This document shows positions 53,472 through 62,166 of a stretch of 64,000 nucleotides of DNA, one piece after another (positions within the stretch are counted from its first letter, which is position 1; every line of letters begins with the position of its first letter). The notes under the pieces are model-generated. The model was not told the origin of the DNA, did not search any database, and saw nothing but the letters and a program-made list of their open reading frames with translations. The translations under genes were made by a program, and so were the position numbers. This DNA comes from Geodermatophilus aquaeductus (GTDB taxonomy: Bacteria; Actinomycetota; Actinomycetes; Mycobacteriales; Geodermatophilaceae). The DNA is taken from NCBI RefSeq assembly GCF_900182545.1, contig NZ_FXTJ01000006.1, positions 124,001 through 188,000 on the forward strand, read 5' to 3'.

Positions 53472-54638
53472 TCATGATCTGGTGAGGCTCACGTGTTCGT
53501 CGAGGGCAGCCATGAACGCCGGCTCGTACTTGAGCGAGCTGCGTCGCAGCCGGTCCCTGAAGCCCCTCGTCGCCCGATGCGACAAGGCCTCGCTCCCGTG
53601 CTGTTCAAGCACGTTAACCAGGTGGACGTAACTCGTGGTGGGGGACCTGGGCCACTCCGAGACAGCGACGTCCCAGGACTTGCCGTCCACATGACATGCC
53701 GCTTGCGGCCACACGGTCCCGGTCAGGCGAGGAGCCTTCGCATATCCGTCAGCGGGGAAGTCGTCGCCGGTCAGAAGTCCCTCGCCGATCCACTTCGCGA
53801 CAGGGACGCTGACGGCGTTACCGACGAGCTTCCAGCGGTCGCGCGTCGGCGCCTTCGCGGTCCAGCCGGCCGGGAAGCCCTGCAGGACCTCAGCTGCCTC
53901 GATCGACGGTCGGACGATCCGTCGTCCCGGTTCGTCGTCCACCACCCAGATGGCAGGCGGGCTGGGGATGCTGACCGTCGTCGAACCCTTCAGCGTCGGC
54001 ACCGCATCGCGCGCCCAGCCCACACCCCGGTTTCCCTCCGTCCAGTAGAAGCCGTAGGCGCTGTCGTGCGAGGCGCCCTCCGCCCCTCCGTCCGGTTCCT
54101 CGGACGGGTCGTCCTCGCGGAAGAGCACCGCGGCCGGGTCGTGTACCGCTGATGCGAGCAGATAGACGCGCTTGCGTCGCTGCGGCAAGCCGAAGGAGCG
54201 GGAATCGATGGTCCGGTAGGCCCAGTCGTACCCCACCGCTTCGAGAGCACGGGTGATCTCGCGGATGGCACTGCCCCGGCCGAGCCGGAGCATGTTCGGG
54301 ACGTTCTCGACGAGGAGCCACTCGGGCCGCGAGGACTGCAGCAGCTCCAGGACGTGCCGGATGAGCCCGGAGGCACTCCCCTGCAACCCAGCAGTGCGTC
54401 CTGCCTGCGACAAGTCCGTGCAGGGGAAGCCGGCGGTGACGACGTCCGCATCACCGAGGTCCTCGAGCGCGAGGACGTCGTCGTGGAGCTCAGCCTGTGG
54501 GAACCACTCAACCAGGACGGATTGGGCGGAGGACCAGCACTCGTACAGCTGTGTCGGTCCGGTGAGGCCCGCCTGGTGCAGCCCGAGCTCCAGCCCTCCG
54601 ATCCCTGCGAACAGACCCAGGACCGAGTGAGAGCGCAC
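53472..54638 (-). CDS. DNA C5-cytosine methyltransferase
   Basis: About 388 residues from GTG 54638 (VRSHSVLGLFAGIGG), which places motif I right at the N-terminus as is normal; the open frame extends to 54773. Motifs in order: GLFAGIGGLELGL (I), DADVVTAGFPCTDLSQAG (IV with the catalytic PC), LLVENVPNML (VI, ENV), FGLPQRRKRVYLLAS (VIII), and KLVGNAVSVPVAKWIG (X). The target-recognition region is short. A C-terminal extension of about 90 residues follows motif X (TGTVWPQAACHVDGKSWDV and helices), not typical of plain Dcm enzymes. It could be the DrmMII type seen in class 2 DISARM or a type II modification enzyme. The companions Vsr and HNH support the latter. Confidence 0.9.
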   Translation of the reverse strand: MRSHSVLGLFAGIGGLELGLHQAGLTGPTQLYECWSSAQSVLVEWFPQAELHDDVLALEDLGDADVVTAGFPCTDLSQAGRTAGLQGSASGLIRHVLELLQSSRPEWLLVENVPNMLRLGRGSAIREITRALEAVGYDWAYRTIDSRSFGLPQRRKRVYLLASAVHDPAAVLFREDDPSEEPDGGAEGASHDSAYGFYWTEGNRGVGWARDAVPTLKGSTTVSIPSPPAIWVVDDEPGRRIVRPSIEAAEVLQGFPAGWTAKAPTRDRWKLVGNAVSVPVAKWIGEGLLTGDDFPADGYAKAPRLTGTVWPQAACHVDGKSWDVAVSEWPRSPTTSYVHLVNVLEQHGSEALSHRATRGFRDRLRRSSLKYEPAFMAALDEHVSLTRS

Positions 54639-54775
54639 GTCCCGGAGCGTGCCAGACCGGTGAGACGTCGCTCGTGAGGTCAGGCTGCGCGTCAGCCGTG
54701 ACCTGTGCGACGACACGAGCTGACCGACACGCAGGACTCGTTGTGCTCCGGACAGTCGCCAGGCAGGCTCCACAT

Positions 54776-55687
54776 GTGGACGGGGCAGTTTCGGAGGAGT
54801 ACGTCAGGGCTGCGGCGATCGACTGGCTCGCCAGGACGACGCTCGATGGGACGGTCCCCATCACCCGCGCTCAGCTCGCCAACGACTTCTTCGTCGATGG
54901 CGAGCGCTTCCCCCTGGTGGACCGCGGCCGAGGTATTCGCAGGCCGCAGGGCTGGTCGTCGGCGCTGAGCATCCTGACGGCTGCTCCCAAGGGCGCTCGT
55001 TGGCGGCCCTACGACGACTCGGAGGGAGCCGACGGCCTCCATCGCTACAAGCTGCGCCGCGACAAGGGCGGCGAGGGCGAGAACGAGGCTCTACGCGTCG
55101 CCATGCAGAAGCAGGTCCCGCTGATCTGGTTCTACGGGATCCAGCCGAGCGTCTTCCAGGCGATCTTCCCCGTGTACCTGCTGTGGGAGGAGCCCGCGGA
55201 GTCGCAGTTCGTCATGGCGCTGACCGAGGAGCAGCGGCTCGTTCGTCCGGACAGTCCCATCGAGGCCGCGCTCCGTCGTTGGAACTTCGCGCAGACCAAG
55301 CGGCGCCTGCACCAGGCCGTCTTCGCGAGCCAGGTGAAGACGGCCTACGACATGCGATGCGCCGTGTGCAACCTCAACCAGCGGGAGCTGATCGACGCTG
55401 CACACATCATCCCGGACACGCATCCGAGCGGGGACGCCGTCGTCACCAACGGGCTAGCGCTGTGCAAGCTGCACCACGCGGCCTACGACGCGAACATCCT
55501 CGGTATCCGCCCGGACCTCACCGTGGAGATCGCCGGAAGTCTCCTCGAGGTGAGTGATGGGCCGATGCTGCGCCACGGCTTGCAGGGGCACCACGGCAGG
55601 CGACTGATGCGGCTCCCCGTCCGTCGAGCCGATCACCCGGACGCCGATCGCCTCGCGGAGCGTTACCGGCTCTTCCGACCAGTCTGA
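54776..55687 (+). CDS. HNH endonuclease
   Basis: About 303 residues from GTG 54776, with a short AGG ribosome site; GTG 54743 with AGGA is the alternative. N-terminal part: SEEYVRAAAIDWLARTTLDG and a winged-helix-like SWSSALSIL region. The HNH nuclease is C-terminal: MRCAVCNLNQRELIDAAHII, then NGLALCKLHHAAYDANIL, i.e. CxxC, the catalytic AAH and CxxH. Proteins of this layout in actinobacteria are often modification-dependent (McrA-like) or R-M endonucleases. The gene is divergent from the cytosine methyltransferase (138 bases between starts), so the pair may be the R and M of one system. Confidence 0.85.
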   Translation: MDGAVSEEYVRAAAIDWLARTTLDGTVPITRAQLANDFFVDGERFPLVDRGRGIRRPQGWSSALSILTAAPKGARWRPYDDSEGADGLHRYKLRRDKGGEGENEALRVAMQKQVPLIWFYGIQPSVFQAIFPVYLLWEEPAESQFVMALTEEQRLVRPDSPIEAALRRWNFAQTKRRLHQAVFASQVKTAYDMRCAVCNLNQRELIDAAHIIPDTHPSGDAVVTNGLALCKLHHAAYDANILGIRPDLTVEIAGSLLEVSDGPMLRHGLQGHHGRRLMRLPVRRADHPDADRLAERYRLFRPV

Positions 55688-55699
55688 AGCCCCCGAGTC

Positions 55700-55735
55700 G
55701 AGGTGGGTCGACGCCCTGCGACGTCGACCCACCTC
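55700..55735. terminator. Bidirectional intrinsic terminator-like hairpin
   Basis: GAGGTGGGTCGACG at 55700-55713 is exactly reverse-complemented at 55722-55735 with an 8-base loop. It lies in the 54-base gap between the convergent HNH and DUF262 genes. There is no U-run, as is common for actinobacterial terminators. Confidence 0.8.
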
Positions 55736-55741
55736 CGATCG

Positions 55742-57517
55742 TCAGGGTGTATCCGCCGCCGTTGACGCCTTGACGCCCAGCCGCTGCTGCAGCCGATCCC
55801 GCAAGCAAGCCTTCCTGGCCTCGTAGAAGTCCATGAACTCCTTGATGTCCTCCGGCAGGACATCGAGGTCGTTCTGCTCGACGTAGGTCGCTCGCTGCTC
55901 CTCCGACACGAAGGCCTTGTCGAGCCACTTGGCCGGCAGGACGGCCTGCTTCTCGACGTTCGCCTGCCCCTGCAGCAGCTGGAGGTTCGGCAGCCGATCC
56001 ACAGCGGCCACGAAGACGTCGATGTCCGGTACGGCCACCCCGGCCTCGGCCAACCGCTTCCTGGTGAACCGAGACCGTGGGAAGACGTGGTCCTCGTGGA
56101 AGACCTTGCTGAGGTCCAGACCCGGGTACAGCATCGCCAGCACGGGGAACGTCCGTTGTCCGCCGTACTTCAGCTCCAGCAGCTCGTCGACCTCGGTCGC
56201 CTCGAACTCCAGCGACTTCCCGATCGCTGCCATCTCGGCCTGGACAGCCTCGACGGGGAAGCCAGATGCGCCATGCGCGTCGATCGCCTGACGAATGCGG
56301 CTCAGGGTCGTGTCCAAGCCAGAGCCCCAGATCCCTCGCTTCATGAGCGACCGGTTCACCCACTTCTGCAGGCGCACCCGGTCCTCGGCGCTGGCCGTCG
56401 AGTCGAGGTACGAGTCGTCGAGCCCCTTGGAGGCGAGGAGGTAGGCGATCGGGATGACCACGCTGTGAGCAGTCAGGCTCCGGGTCGAGAGTCCGAATCG
56501 GCTCAACAGAGTGGCGGCACGCAGGAGAGCGGCCCTGGTGGTGCTCCAGACCTTCTCGACCTTCTTCATGTTGTCTTGCGTGAAGTTGGTGACGCGGAAC
56601 CGGAGGTCGACGCCGGCCACCATCAGCGCCGTCTTGAGGACCACGTCCTTGGAGAAGGAGAACTCCCGTGAGCCGCCGGTGTTGAGCTCCTGGACGAGCG
56701 CCCGGACCTCTTCCCGTGCGTCGTACTCCTCCCACTGGTTCGTCGCCATCGACAGCAGGAGGTCCGAGTAGGACAGGGTCGTACCACCGCTGTTCACCCG
56801 GACGAAGATGTCGAGCACCTTGTCCGGGTCCTGCGAGCCCTCGAGGTAGTAGTTGATCGGCTTGGTGACCCGGATCGCCTCGTACAGGTCGTACAGCCGC
56901 TGGTGAGCGTCGACTTCGTTGAGGTCGACGCCCCGGTCCTTGAGCGCCTTCATCAGCGCGGGCCCCGAGTTCTCCAGCTTCAGCACATCACCGACACGGA
57001 ACCACTTGGCCGGCTCACCGGGCTGGGGCTGCGCCTCGGAATCGGTGAGGAAGCGCAGGTCGTACCGGAGTGACAGCTCCTCGTGGTCGGGATCCTCCAA
57101 CAGGTTCAGGTACAGCCGCTTCCTCGGGAAGGCGTCGGGGCTGTTCCACCAGGCGTACTTCTTCTTCTCGGCGTGGCTGCCGTACACCGCGATGTTGAGC
57201 GACGTCAGGCGCTGCTGTCCGTCAAGGATCGCCACGGCGGATCGGCCGCTCGGCACTGTGGCCTTCGTGGCGTACGGGTGGTCCCGCTCGTGGAAGTCGG
57301 TCAGGAAGTCGTAGAAGGCGTAGTGACTCGCCGTATCGGGCTCGACGTTCCACAGCAGGAACGACCCGATGGGATAGCCCCGCATCAGGCTGTCCACCAG
57401 CTGACGGATCTGATCGGTGCCCCAGACGAACTCCCGCTGGATGGCCGGGAGGAGATACCGCTTCTCATGGATCCCCGCGAGGACCTCCTGCACGGTGACA
57501 GGTGTCTGGAACGCCAC
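55742..57517 (-). CDS. DUF262/DUF1524 protein (GmrSD-like nuclease)
   Basis: About 591 residues from GTG 57517, which has GGAG five bases upstream; the open frame runs to 57694. The N-terminal DUF262 domain is clear: YLLPAIQREFVWGTDQIRQL, LMRGYPIGSFLLW and AILDGQQRLTSLNIA, the DGQQR motif believed to bind and hydrolyse NTP. The C-terminal DUF1524 part has FHEDHVFPRSRF, the His-x-x-Pro nuclease motif, near residue 480. GmrSD proteins cut DNA carrying modified (often glucosylated) cytosine in an NTP-dependent way. DUF262 proteins without that specificity also occur, so the target is not known. It converges with the HNH gene and lies 195 bases downstream of the Gp88-like gene's start side. Confidence 0.88.
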   Translation of the reverse strand: MAFQTPVTVQEVLAGIHEKRYLLPAIQREFVWGTDQIRQLVDSLMRGYPIGSFLLWNVEPDTASHYAFYDFLTDFHERDHPYATKATVPSGRSAVAILDGQQRLTSLNIAVYGSHAEKKKYAWWNSPDAFPRKRLYLNLLEDPDHEELSLRYDLRFLTDSEAQPQPGEPAKWFRVGDVLKLENSGPALMKALKDRGVDLNEVDAHQRLYDLYEAIRVTKPINYYLEGSQDPDKVLDIFVRVNSGGTTLSYSDLLLSMATNQWEEYDAREEVRALVQELNTGGSREFSFSKDVVLKTALMVAGVDLRFRVTNFTQDNMKKVEKVWSTTRAALLRAATLLSRFGLSTRSLTAHSVVIPIAYLLASKGLDDSYLDSTASAEDRVRLQKWVNRSLMKRGIWGSGLDTTLSRIRQAIDAHGASGFPVEAVQAEMAAIGKSLEFEATEVDELLELKYGGQRTFPVLAMLYPGLDLSKVFHEDHVFPRSRFTRKRLAEAGVAVPDIDVFVAAVDRLPNLQLLQGQANVEKQAVLPAKWLDKAFVSEEQRATYVEQNDLDVLPEDIKEFMDFYEARKACLRDRLQQRLGVKASTAADTP

Positions 57518-57712
57518 TGATACTCCGATGTCCGACGGCAAGGCCTGGCTCGGGGATGCTATGGGTCCTGATCGGTCGGTGAAGACGCGACACGGGCAGT
57601 TGAGCCGACCGTGACTCACCGCCCATCCGGGGACGTCCTCGGGTTGTCCGTCGACAGCCAGCGATGTAGCGCGGCCAGTCCAGACGTGCGTCACCGTGGT
57701 GAGCCAGCAGCG

Positions 57713-58495
57713 CTACCGCTTCGCCACGGAGAAGACGACGTCGCCTCGGCCGCTGGGACAGATGCCACACCGGATGCAGGCGGACCCCTTGGCGCTGATC
57801 AGGGGGATCCGCCTTCCGTTCTCGGGGCACGGGTAACGCTTGCCCGGGAGGCCGTCGAGGTCCGCTCGACCGTCGGCGAATGTCTCGGCCAGATAAGCCC
57901 ATCGAACCCACGGGTGTCGCTTCCGCGCAGCTGCAGCGGCCTCGAGATTGTCGGGATCCACAGACAGGTAGACGGACAGATTTGTGAGATCGGCCAAGGC
58001 CGGTAGGACGTCGAGCGAACGAGGGTCAAAGCTGCGCGTGTACACCCAGAAGCGGACGTCAGCGTTGTCTCGGACCACGTCCGCCCATGCCTGCGCGTAC
58101 TCCCAGGAGAAGAAGTCGCCGTCCCAGTGGATGCGGAAGTCCCTCGGGACTCTCGCTCCTCTGGCCTCGGCGCGCTCACAGTCGGCCCGGAAGTCGGCGA
58201 TCATGTCGCCCAGCAAGCGCGCCATGCCGGCGCGGTCGAGCGCGACGAGCTCTGCCAGGTTCGCGGTGAGCACTTCGCGGAGGCCCTTGTAGAGGTTCTC
58301 GAGCTTGCCGGCGTAGCAGACGCGCTGGCAGGTCTCCGTTGCTCCGGGACAGGAGTAGCCGCGTCCGGCGGGTAGACCGAAGCTGTTGGCGATCTTGGCT
58401 GTCTTGCCGTTGGGGGACGGCAGGTTGGTCACCTTGCGGTCCGCGGACCGCTTGAGGCTCACTCGGCACCTGGCCGAAACAGCCGAGCTGGACAT
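57713..58495 (-). CDS. Phage Gp88-like cysteine-rich protein
   Basis: About 260 residues from ATG 58495. It resembles the gene product 88 domain first seen in mycobacteriophages: near the N-terminus SCPGATETCQRVCYAGKL, in the middle RIHWDGDFFSWEYAQAW and VRFWVYTRSF, and at the C-terminus CPENG, GSACIRCGIC and GRGDVVFSVAK. Two Cys clusters (CX6CX3C and a C-terminal CxxCxxC-like group) suggest a metal or Fe-S centre. The biochemical role of the family is not established as far as I know. It stands alone in the leftward direction, between the DUF262 gene and the downstream operon. Its presence implies phage-to-host transfer or co-option. Confidence 0.75.
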   Translation of the reverse strand: MSSSAVSARCRVSLKRSADRKVTNLPSPNGKTAKIANSFGLPAGRGYSCPGATETCQRVCYAGKLENLYKGLREVLTANLAELVALDRAGMARLLGDMIADFRADCERAEARGARVPRDFRIHWDGDFFSWEYAQAWADVVRDNADVRFWVYTRSFDPRSLDVLPALADLTNLSVYLSVDPDNLEAAAAARKRHPWVRWAYLAETFADGRADLDGLPGKRYPCPENGRRIPLISAKGSACIRCGICPSGRGDVVFSVAKR

Positions 58496-58851
58496 CCAGC
58501 CTCGGCGCCAGTGACACGTGTACCGGTGTGGGCGGATCGGGCCCGTGAGTGCCGACGTTGCTGGAGACGGGTCTCGGCCTCTGCGGCCGAGCGGCTCTCA
58601 CCGGACCTGCACCCACTCCACCAAGTCGCGCTCCCATACGACCCGCCCTGGTCAACATCTCATGGCGTCCTCCTCGCCGATGCACGTGGAGGCTCCAGGT
58701 CTCGAGCGGCGAAGGAAAGGCCCGCTCGCACGGGGACGCGCCGAGGCACGAGCAACCGCACTGCGGGCACATGGCTGCTCACCGGCCCCAGGCCTGGGGT
58801 GAAACACGCGCATCAGGCCGGGCCATCACGTCGCGCGTCAGCCCGAGGCGG
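58496..58851. other. Intergenic interval without a supported gene
   Basis: About 356 bases. ORFs on both strands are Arg/Ser/Pro-rich shadows without conserved content. It should hold the promoter for the leftward Gp88-like gene. I see no repeat, tRNA or strong hairpin. Confidence 0.5.
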
Positions 58852-60339
58852 TCAGACGCCACCCAGGTCTAGAACGAGGGTGAAGTCCCGGTCCTGCATC
58901 AACGCGTCGAACTCCGCGATCGAGGCAAACACCGGCGTCCCCAAGTACGTGTGAGTGAGGTCCGCCAGGTCGGCCAAGACGTCGTCCGGTCTGCCCGTGC
59001 CCAGGGCAGCCTGGATCGCGTCCAGCCGAGGCAGCACCAACCGGCGGAAGCCAACGTCATAGGCCGCCAGAGCCGCCTCCACTTCGCGGAGCTCCTCTGC
59101 GGCAGCAGCCTGGACCTCGGCGGTGTGGCGCAGCAGCGCCTCGTACTCCGCGTCCCATGCGGCCGACCTGTCACGAGCCGTGACCGCCATCCGCAGTCCT
59201 TGGACCAACATGACAGCTCCGTACTGGCCGACCACCTGGCCGATCACCGCCCCCACAATCGGGACGGGGATCACCGCCTGGCCCACTGCGGCACATGCCC
59301 ATCCGGCGACGCCCTTGGTGAGGGTCTCAGCCGCTGCCCACGCTGCCGCGTCGGCAGTCAGCCGACCGGTGGCGACCCCGTGCGCGATGCCTGCCAACCC
59401 GAACACCGCTCTGCCGAGGACGTGGTCAAAGCCGCCCTCGACCACCGCGCCGACCCAGGACCCGGCTCCCGCCTCCGCGGCGTGCTGCGCAGCGCCGGCG
59501 ATGCCCTCACTGAGGCAGGCGATGGTTCCGGCCTTGAGCGCGCTCTGCGCCGCTCGGCGGGCGACTTCCGGCCAAGGGATGCCCTCGCGTGTTCCCGCCT
59601 GGACGTAGGAAGTCGCGACTTCGACCAAGCCGGTCGTGAGCCCGGCCGTTAGTGCTGCCGCACCGCCGGCGCGCGCGATGTCGCGGAGCTGTTGTGACCT
59701 GATCAACGACTGCAGGTACGCCTGCGGGTCACACGCCGCCCCTGCGACGTCGCTCGTGCTCACCGGGGTCGAGGAGACCTCCCCGCTGACAATCCGGTCG
59801 GTGAGCCGCTCGCGGACGTCCGCGTATCGCGCATGGAAAGGCCCCTCTGGCATCCCCAGTCGCTGGTCGATCAGCTCCTGCGTCCCGGTCAGGTGGTCGC
59901 TCGGTACGAGGAGCTGCATCCCCTCGTACTTGTGTGCGGAGAGTCCGTCCGTCGGGGCCAGCCGTCGTGCGGCTCCACTGACAACCTTCGCCTGGACCTC
60001 ACTCAGCACGTCGCCCGAGGCGCCATACACGCGGAGGTCTGCAGCAGCATGCGGCTCACCGAGCCACGTGGTGACACGGAGCCGCGCCTCTTCGTCCTGC
60101 GCTACCGCCTTGAGGTTGTACGAGAGCTCATGCATCCACTCGAAGACGTGTCCCTGTCGCTGCTCCTGGCCGAGCTTGCCGAACCGCTCGGCCATCCGTG
60201 CTGCGACCTCACGCTGTTGCAGCAGCATGGCGAGCTGCTGCCGACCCACGTGGGTAGCCGCGTGAGCAGCGGCTCGAGCGGCTGCCTCCTGGGTTGCGTC
60301 CGCGAGTGCTGGACGCCCATCGAAAGGTGATCCGCTCAT
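58852..60339 (-). CDS. Unrecognised protein: nuclease-like N-terminus, glycine-zipper membrane centre
   Basis: About 495 residues from ATG 60339, in an ATGA overlap with the gene before it. N-terminal part (about 50-160): GHVFEWMHELSYNLKAVA, then AADLRVYGASGDVLSEVQAK, then HKYEGMQLLVPSDH. An Asp followed by E-x-Q-x-K resembles the PD-(D/E)xK catalytic core, with Glu in the first helix. This is inference. The middle (about 230-390) is a run of Gly/Ala-rich hydrophobic helices (GGAAALTAGLTTGLVEVA, VFGLAGIAHGVATGRL, IPVPIVGAVIGQVVGQYGAV) like a glycine zipper. The C-terminus is a helical coiled coil (AAAEELREVEAALAAYDVGF). I know no named family. A membrane-acting or DNA-degrading effector is possible. 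Confidence 0.7.
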   Translation of the reverse strand: MSGSPFDGRPALADATQEAAARAAAHAATHVGRQQLAMLLQQREVAARMAERFGKLGQEQRQGHVFEWMHELSYNLKAVAQDEEARLRVTTWLGEPHAAADLRVYGASGDVLSEVQAKVVSGAARRLAPTDGLSAHKYEGMQLLVPSDHLTGTQELIDQRLGMPEGPFHARYADVRERLTDRIVSGEVSSTPVSTSDVAGAACDPQAYLQSLIRSQQLRDIARAGGAAALTAGLTTGLVEVATSYVQAGTREGIPWPEVARRAAQSALKAGTIACLSEGIAGAAQHAAEAGAGSWVGAVVEGGFDHVLGRAVFGLAGIAHGVATGRLTADAAAWAAAETLTKGVAGWACAAVGQAVIPVPIVGAVIGQVVGQYGAVMLVQGLRMAVTARDRSAAWDAEYEALLRHTAEVQAAAAEELREVEAALAAYDVGFRRLVLPRLDAIQAALGTGRPDDVLADLADLTHTYLGTPVFASIAEFDALMQDRDFTLVLDLGGV

Positions 60340-61262
60340 GCGGCCAGGCGGTCGGCGAGCCTGTTGGCGGCGGTGAAGGTCCTGTCGGACATCGCCGTCA
60401 CTCGCCCGTCTTCGTCGATGATCGGGCAGGCGATGACGGCGGCCATGGCCTGCGCCACGCCGGCGAGCTCAGCGACGAGCGCCCGCTGGGCCGGCGTGTA
60501 GGTGGCGTAGTCATCGTTGGTGTCGATCAGCGCTGTGAGCTTCTTGAGCCGCGGGCGACCGCAGGCCCCGAGCGCACGGACCACGCGGGCCGTGTCCCTG
60601 ATGCGCTTGACGGCGGCATCGACCTTCGCCACCTGGACGGTCATCTCGCTCTTGGCTACCTCCAGCTCCTGCTGGGCCTTGACCTGCTCCTGGTACGCAG
60701 CCTCGCCCTTCCACCACAGGAATCCGTAGGCGAGAAGGACCGCCGGCGCAGCCACCACACCGGCGAGCACCGCAGTTCCGCCCGCGACACCGAGGCCTCC
60801 GGCCGCGAGTGATCCTCCGCCGAGCCAGGCCAGCGTCGCACTGGTTGCCGCAGCTCCACTCAACGCAGAGATGGCAGTGCCTGTCGAGGCAGCTGCCAGG
60901 GCCCCGACGGCGGCGAAGGTCAGTCCTCCGGCCGCCGCACCGGCGGCGGTGCCGCCCGCCAGGGCAGCCAGTCCGTCCACGGCCTTGAAGCCGACATCGC
61001 GCAGCTTGACGTCCATGGCCCGCAGCTCGGGCACCGCCGTGATGGTCGGGAGATCGCTCAGCTCGACGTTCCGCAGACGCGCGAATTGTGTGGCGAAGGG
61101 GCTGAGGTAGGTGTCGAACCCTTTCGCGTAGGCCGCGTCCAGCCTCATCTGGGCTCCGGCTGCCTGCTGCTCCGCCTTCTCCTTGGCGGCCAGGAGTTCC
61201 TCGTGTGCCTTCTGGTTCTCCTCCGCGAGGCTCTTTGCATCGAACATCGGGAACAGCCGCAC
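60336..61262 (-). CDS. Unrecognised coiled-coil protein with Gly/Ala-rich membrane segments
   Basis: About 308 residues from GTG 61262, chosen for AGGAG eight bases upstream; ATG 61247 is also possible. It begins with a charged helix (LAEENQKAHEELLAAKEKAE), then a long Gly/Ala-rich hydrophobic part (about 115-205) with GGTAAGAAAGGLTFAAVGAL, ATLAWLGGGSLAAGGLGVAG and VLAGVVAAPAVLLAYGFLWW. A second charged helix (YQEQVKAQQELEVAKSEMTV) and a helical C-terminal domain follow. The LGGGSLAAGG signature is one I have seen in uncharacterised bacterial proteins, but they have no known function. It is the first gene of a pair with the protein above. Gly-zipper segments flanked by coiled coils suggest regulated insertion into membrane. 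Confidence 0.7.
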   Translation of the reverse strand: MRLFPMFDAKSLAEENQKAHEELLAAKEKAEQQAAGAQMRLDAAYAKGFDTYLSPFATQFARLRNVELSDLPTITAVPELRAMDVKLRDVGFKAVDGLAALAGGTAAGAAAGGLTFAAVGALAAASTGTAISALSGAAATSATLAWLGGGSLAAGGLGVAGGTAVLAGVVAAPAVLLAYGFLWWKGEAAYQEQVKAQQELEVAKSEMTVQVAKVDAAVKRIRDTARVVRALGACGRPRLKKLTALIDTNDDYATYTPAQRALVAELAGVAQAMAAVIACPIIDEDGRVTAMSDRTFTAANRLADRLAA

Positions 61263-61447
61263 GGAGGACTCTCCTGTCTTCAAGAAAACGGACGCCAAAG
61301 GCTCGCATGCACGACCGGCGATCCAGAGGAAGCGGACCATGTCGTGCCGCAATCGAGTGATGGAGGCCCCAGACACGCTCCCTGCGGGCGGAGCTTGATC
61401 TGTTGACGTCGGCTGTCCGCCCTCGCGAAGGTGCCGCCGGTTGGCGC

Positions 61448-62014
61448 CTAGCAGTAGACGCTGATGCTGCGGGTTTGGCAGTACGCGTAGCGCGAAGCGC
61501 CGGCGTCCAGGCCGTCGTCGTACCCCTCGTCGTAACCGGCGGCTTCTCCGGCTCGGTAGCCGTCGTTGTAGCCAACCGCCTCGCCAACCGCCTGGCCGTC
61601 GAGCTGGCCTTCCGCGTAGCCCTCGCTGAGGCCAGCCGCGTGGCCCTCCTCGTAGCCCGCGCTGTGACCGTCGGCGACCCCTGACGGGTAGGCGAACTCT
61701 GCTCCCGCGTTGTACGCGCTCAGTGTCGCCTCGGCCAGCTCCCGGGCGTGCTGCTGTCTGGGTGACGCCTCTGCCTGGCTCCTGCCGGCGGTGACGCCCG
61801 CAGAGCTGCCTTCCGCAACTCCCTCGGACCTCGCCTGCTCGACGAGGTCGGCAGTAGCGTCCGCATCCCCCCGCCCAGAGATGAAGGCGAGTACTGCGAG
61901 AGCGGTCATCGCGACGCTGATGCAGCTCAGGAGGACGAGCCCAAACCGGCGTCGCCGAGGAGGCGGCGGGCTCTTCACCACAGGGGTGGTGTCCGCGTCG
62001 ACAGGGCTGGTCAT
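61448..62014 (-). CDS. Membrane-anchored Gly/Tyr tetrapeptide-repeat protein
   Basis: About 188 residues from ATG 62014 with GGAGG upstream. A short basic cytoplasmic N-terminus (PPPPRRRRF) is followed by one membrane helix (GLVLLSCISVAMTALAVLAF). The region from about 55 is rich in Gly spaced every four residues; the last 80 residues run as GYEEGHAAGLSEGYAEGQLD-type units (GxxxGYxxG), ending in a Cys-containing tail. Similar G-Y tetrapeptide helices occur in Yae1-type and other proteins. Here the repeat would project outside the membrane. It lies 185 bases upstream of the Gly/Ala-rich pair on the same strand, but its link to them is only by position. Confidence 0.65.
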   Translation of the reverse strand: MTSPVDADTTPVVKSPPPPRRRRFGLVLLSCISVAMTALAVLAFISGRGDADATADLVEQARSEGVAEGSSAGVTAGRSQAEASPRQQHARELAEATLSAYNAGAEFAYPSGVADGHSAGYEEGHAAGLSEGYAEGQLDGQAVGEAVGYNDGYRAGEAAGYDEGYDDGLDAGASRYAYCQTRSISVYC

Positions 62015-62166
62015 CACGCTCGTCCTCCGCAGGGGACGGTGGATCTCGTCCCGATCAACAGAGGACTAACAACCACACGACCAGATGAGCCCTCGACGCA
62101 CCGCAGGTCACCTCGAATGAGACATCCGATAACTGCCGAGGCGTCGCGATCTAACGCGCGAGAGAC

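Noticed and set aside
58511-58954. Plus-strand ORF of 147 codons in the intergenic interval
   Set aside because: Ser/Arg/Gly-rich, no ribosome site, overlaps the end of the downstream gene, no recognisable content.
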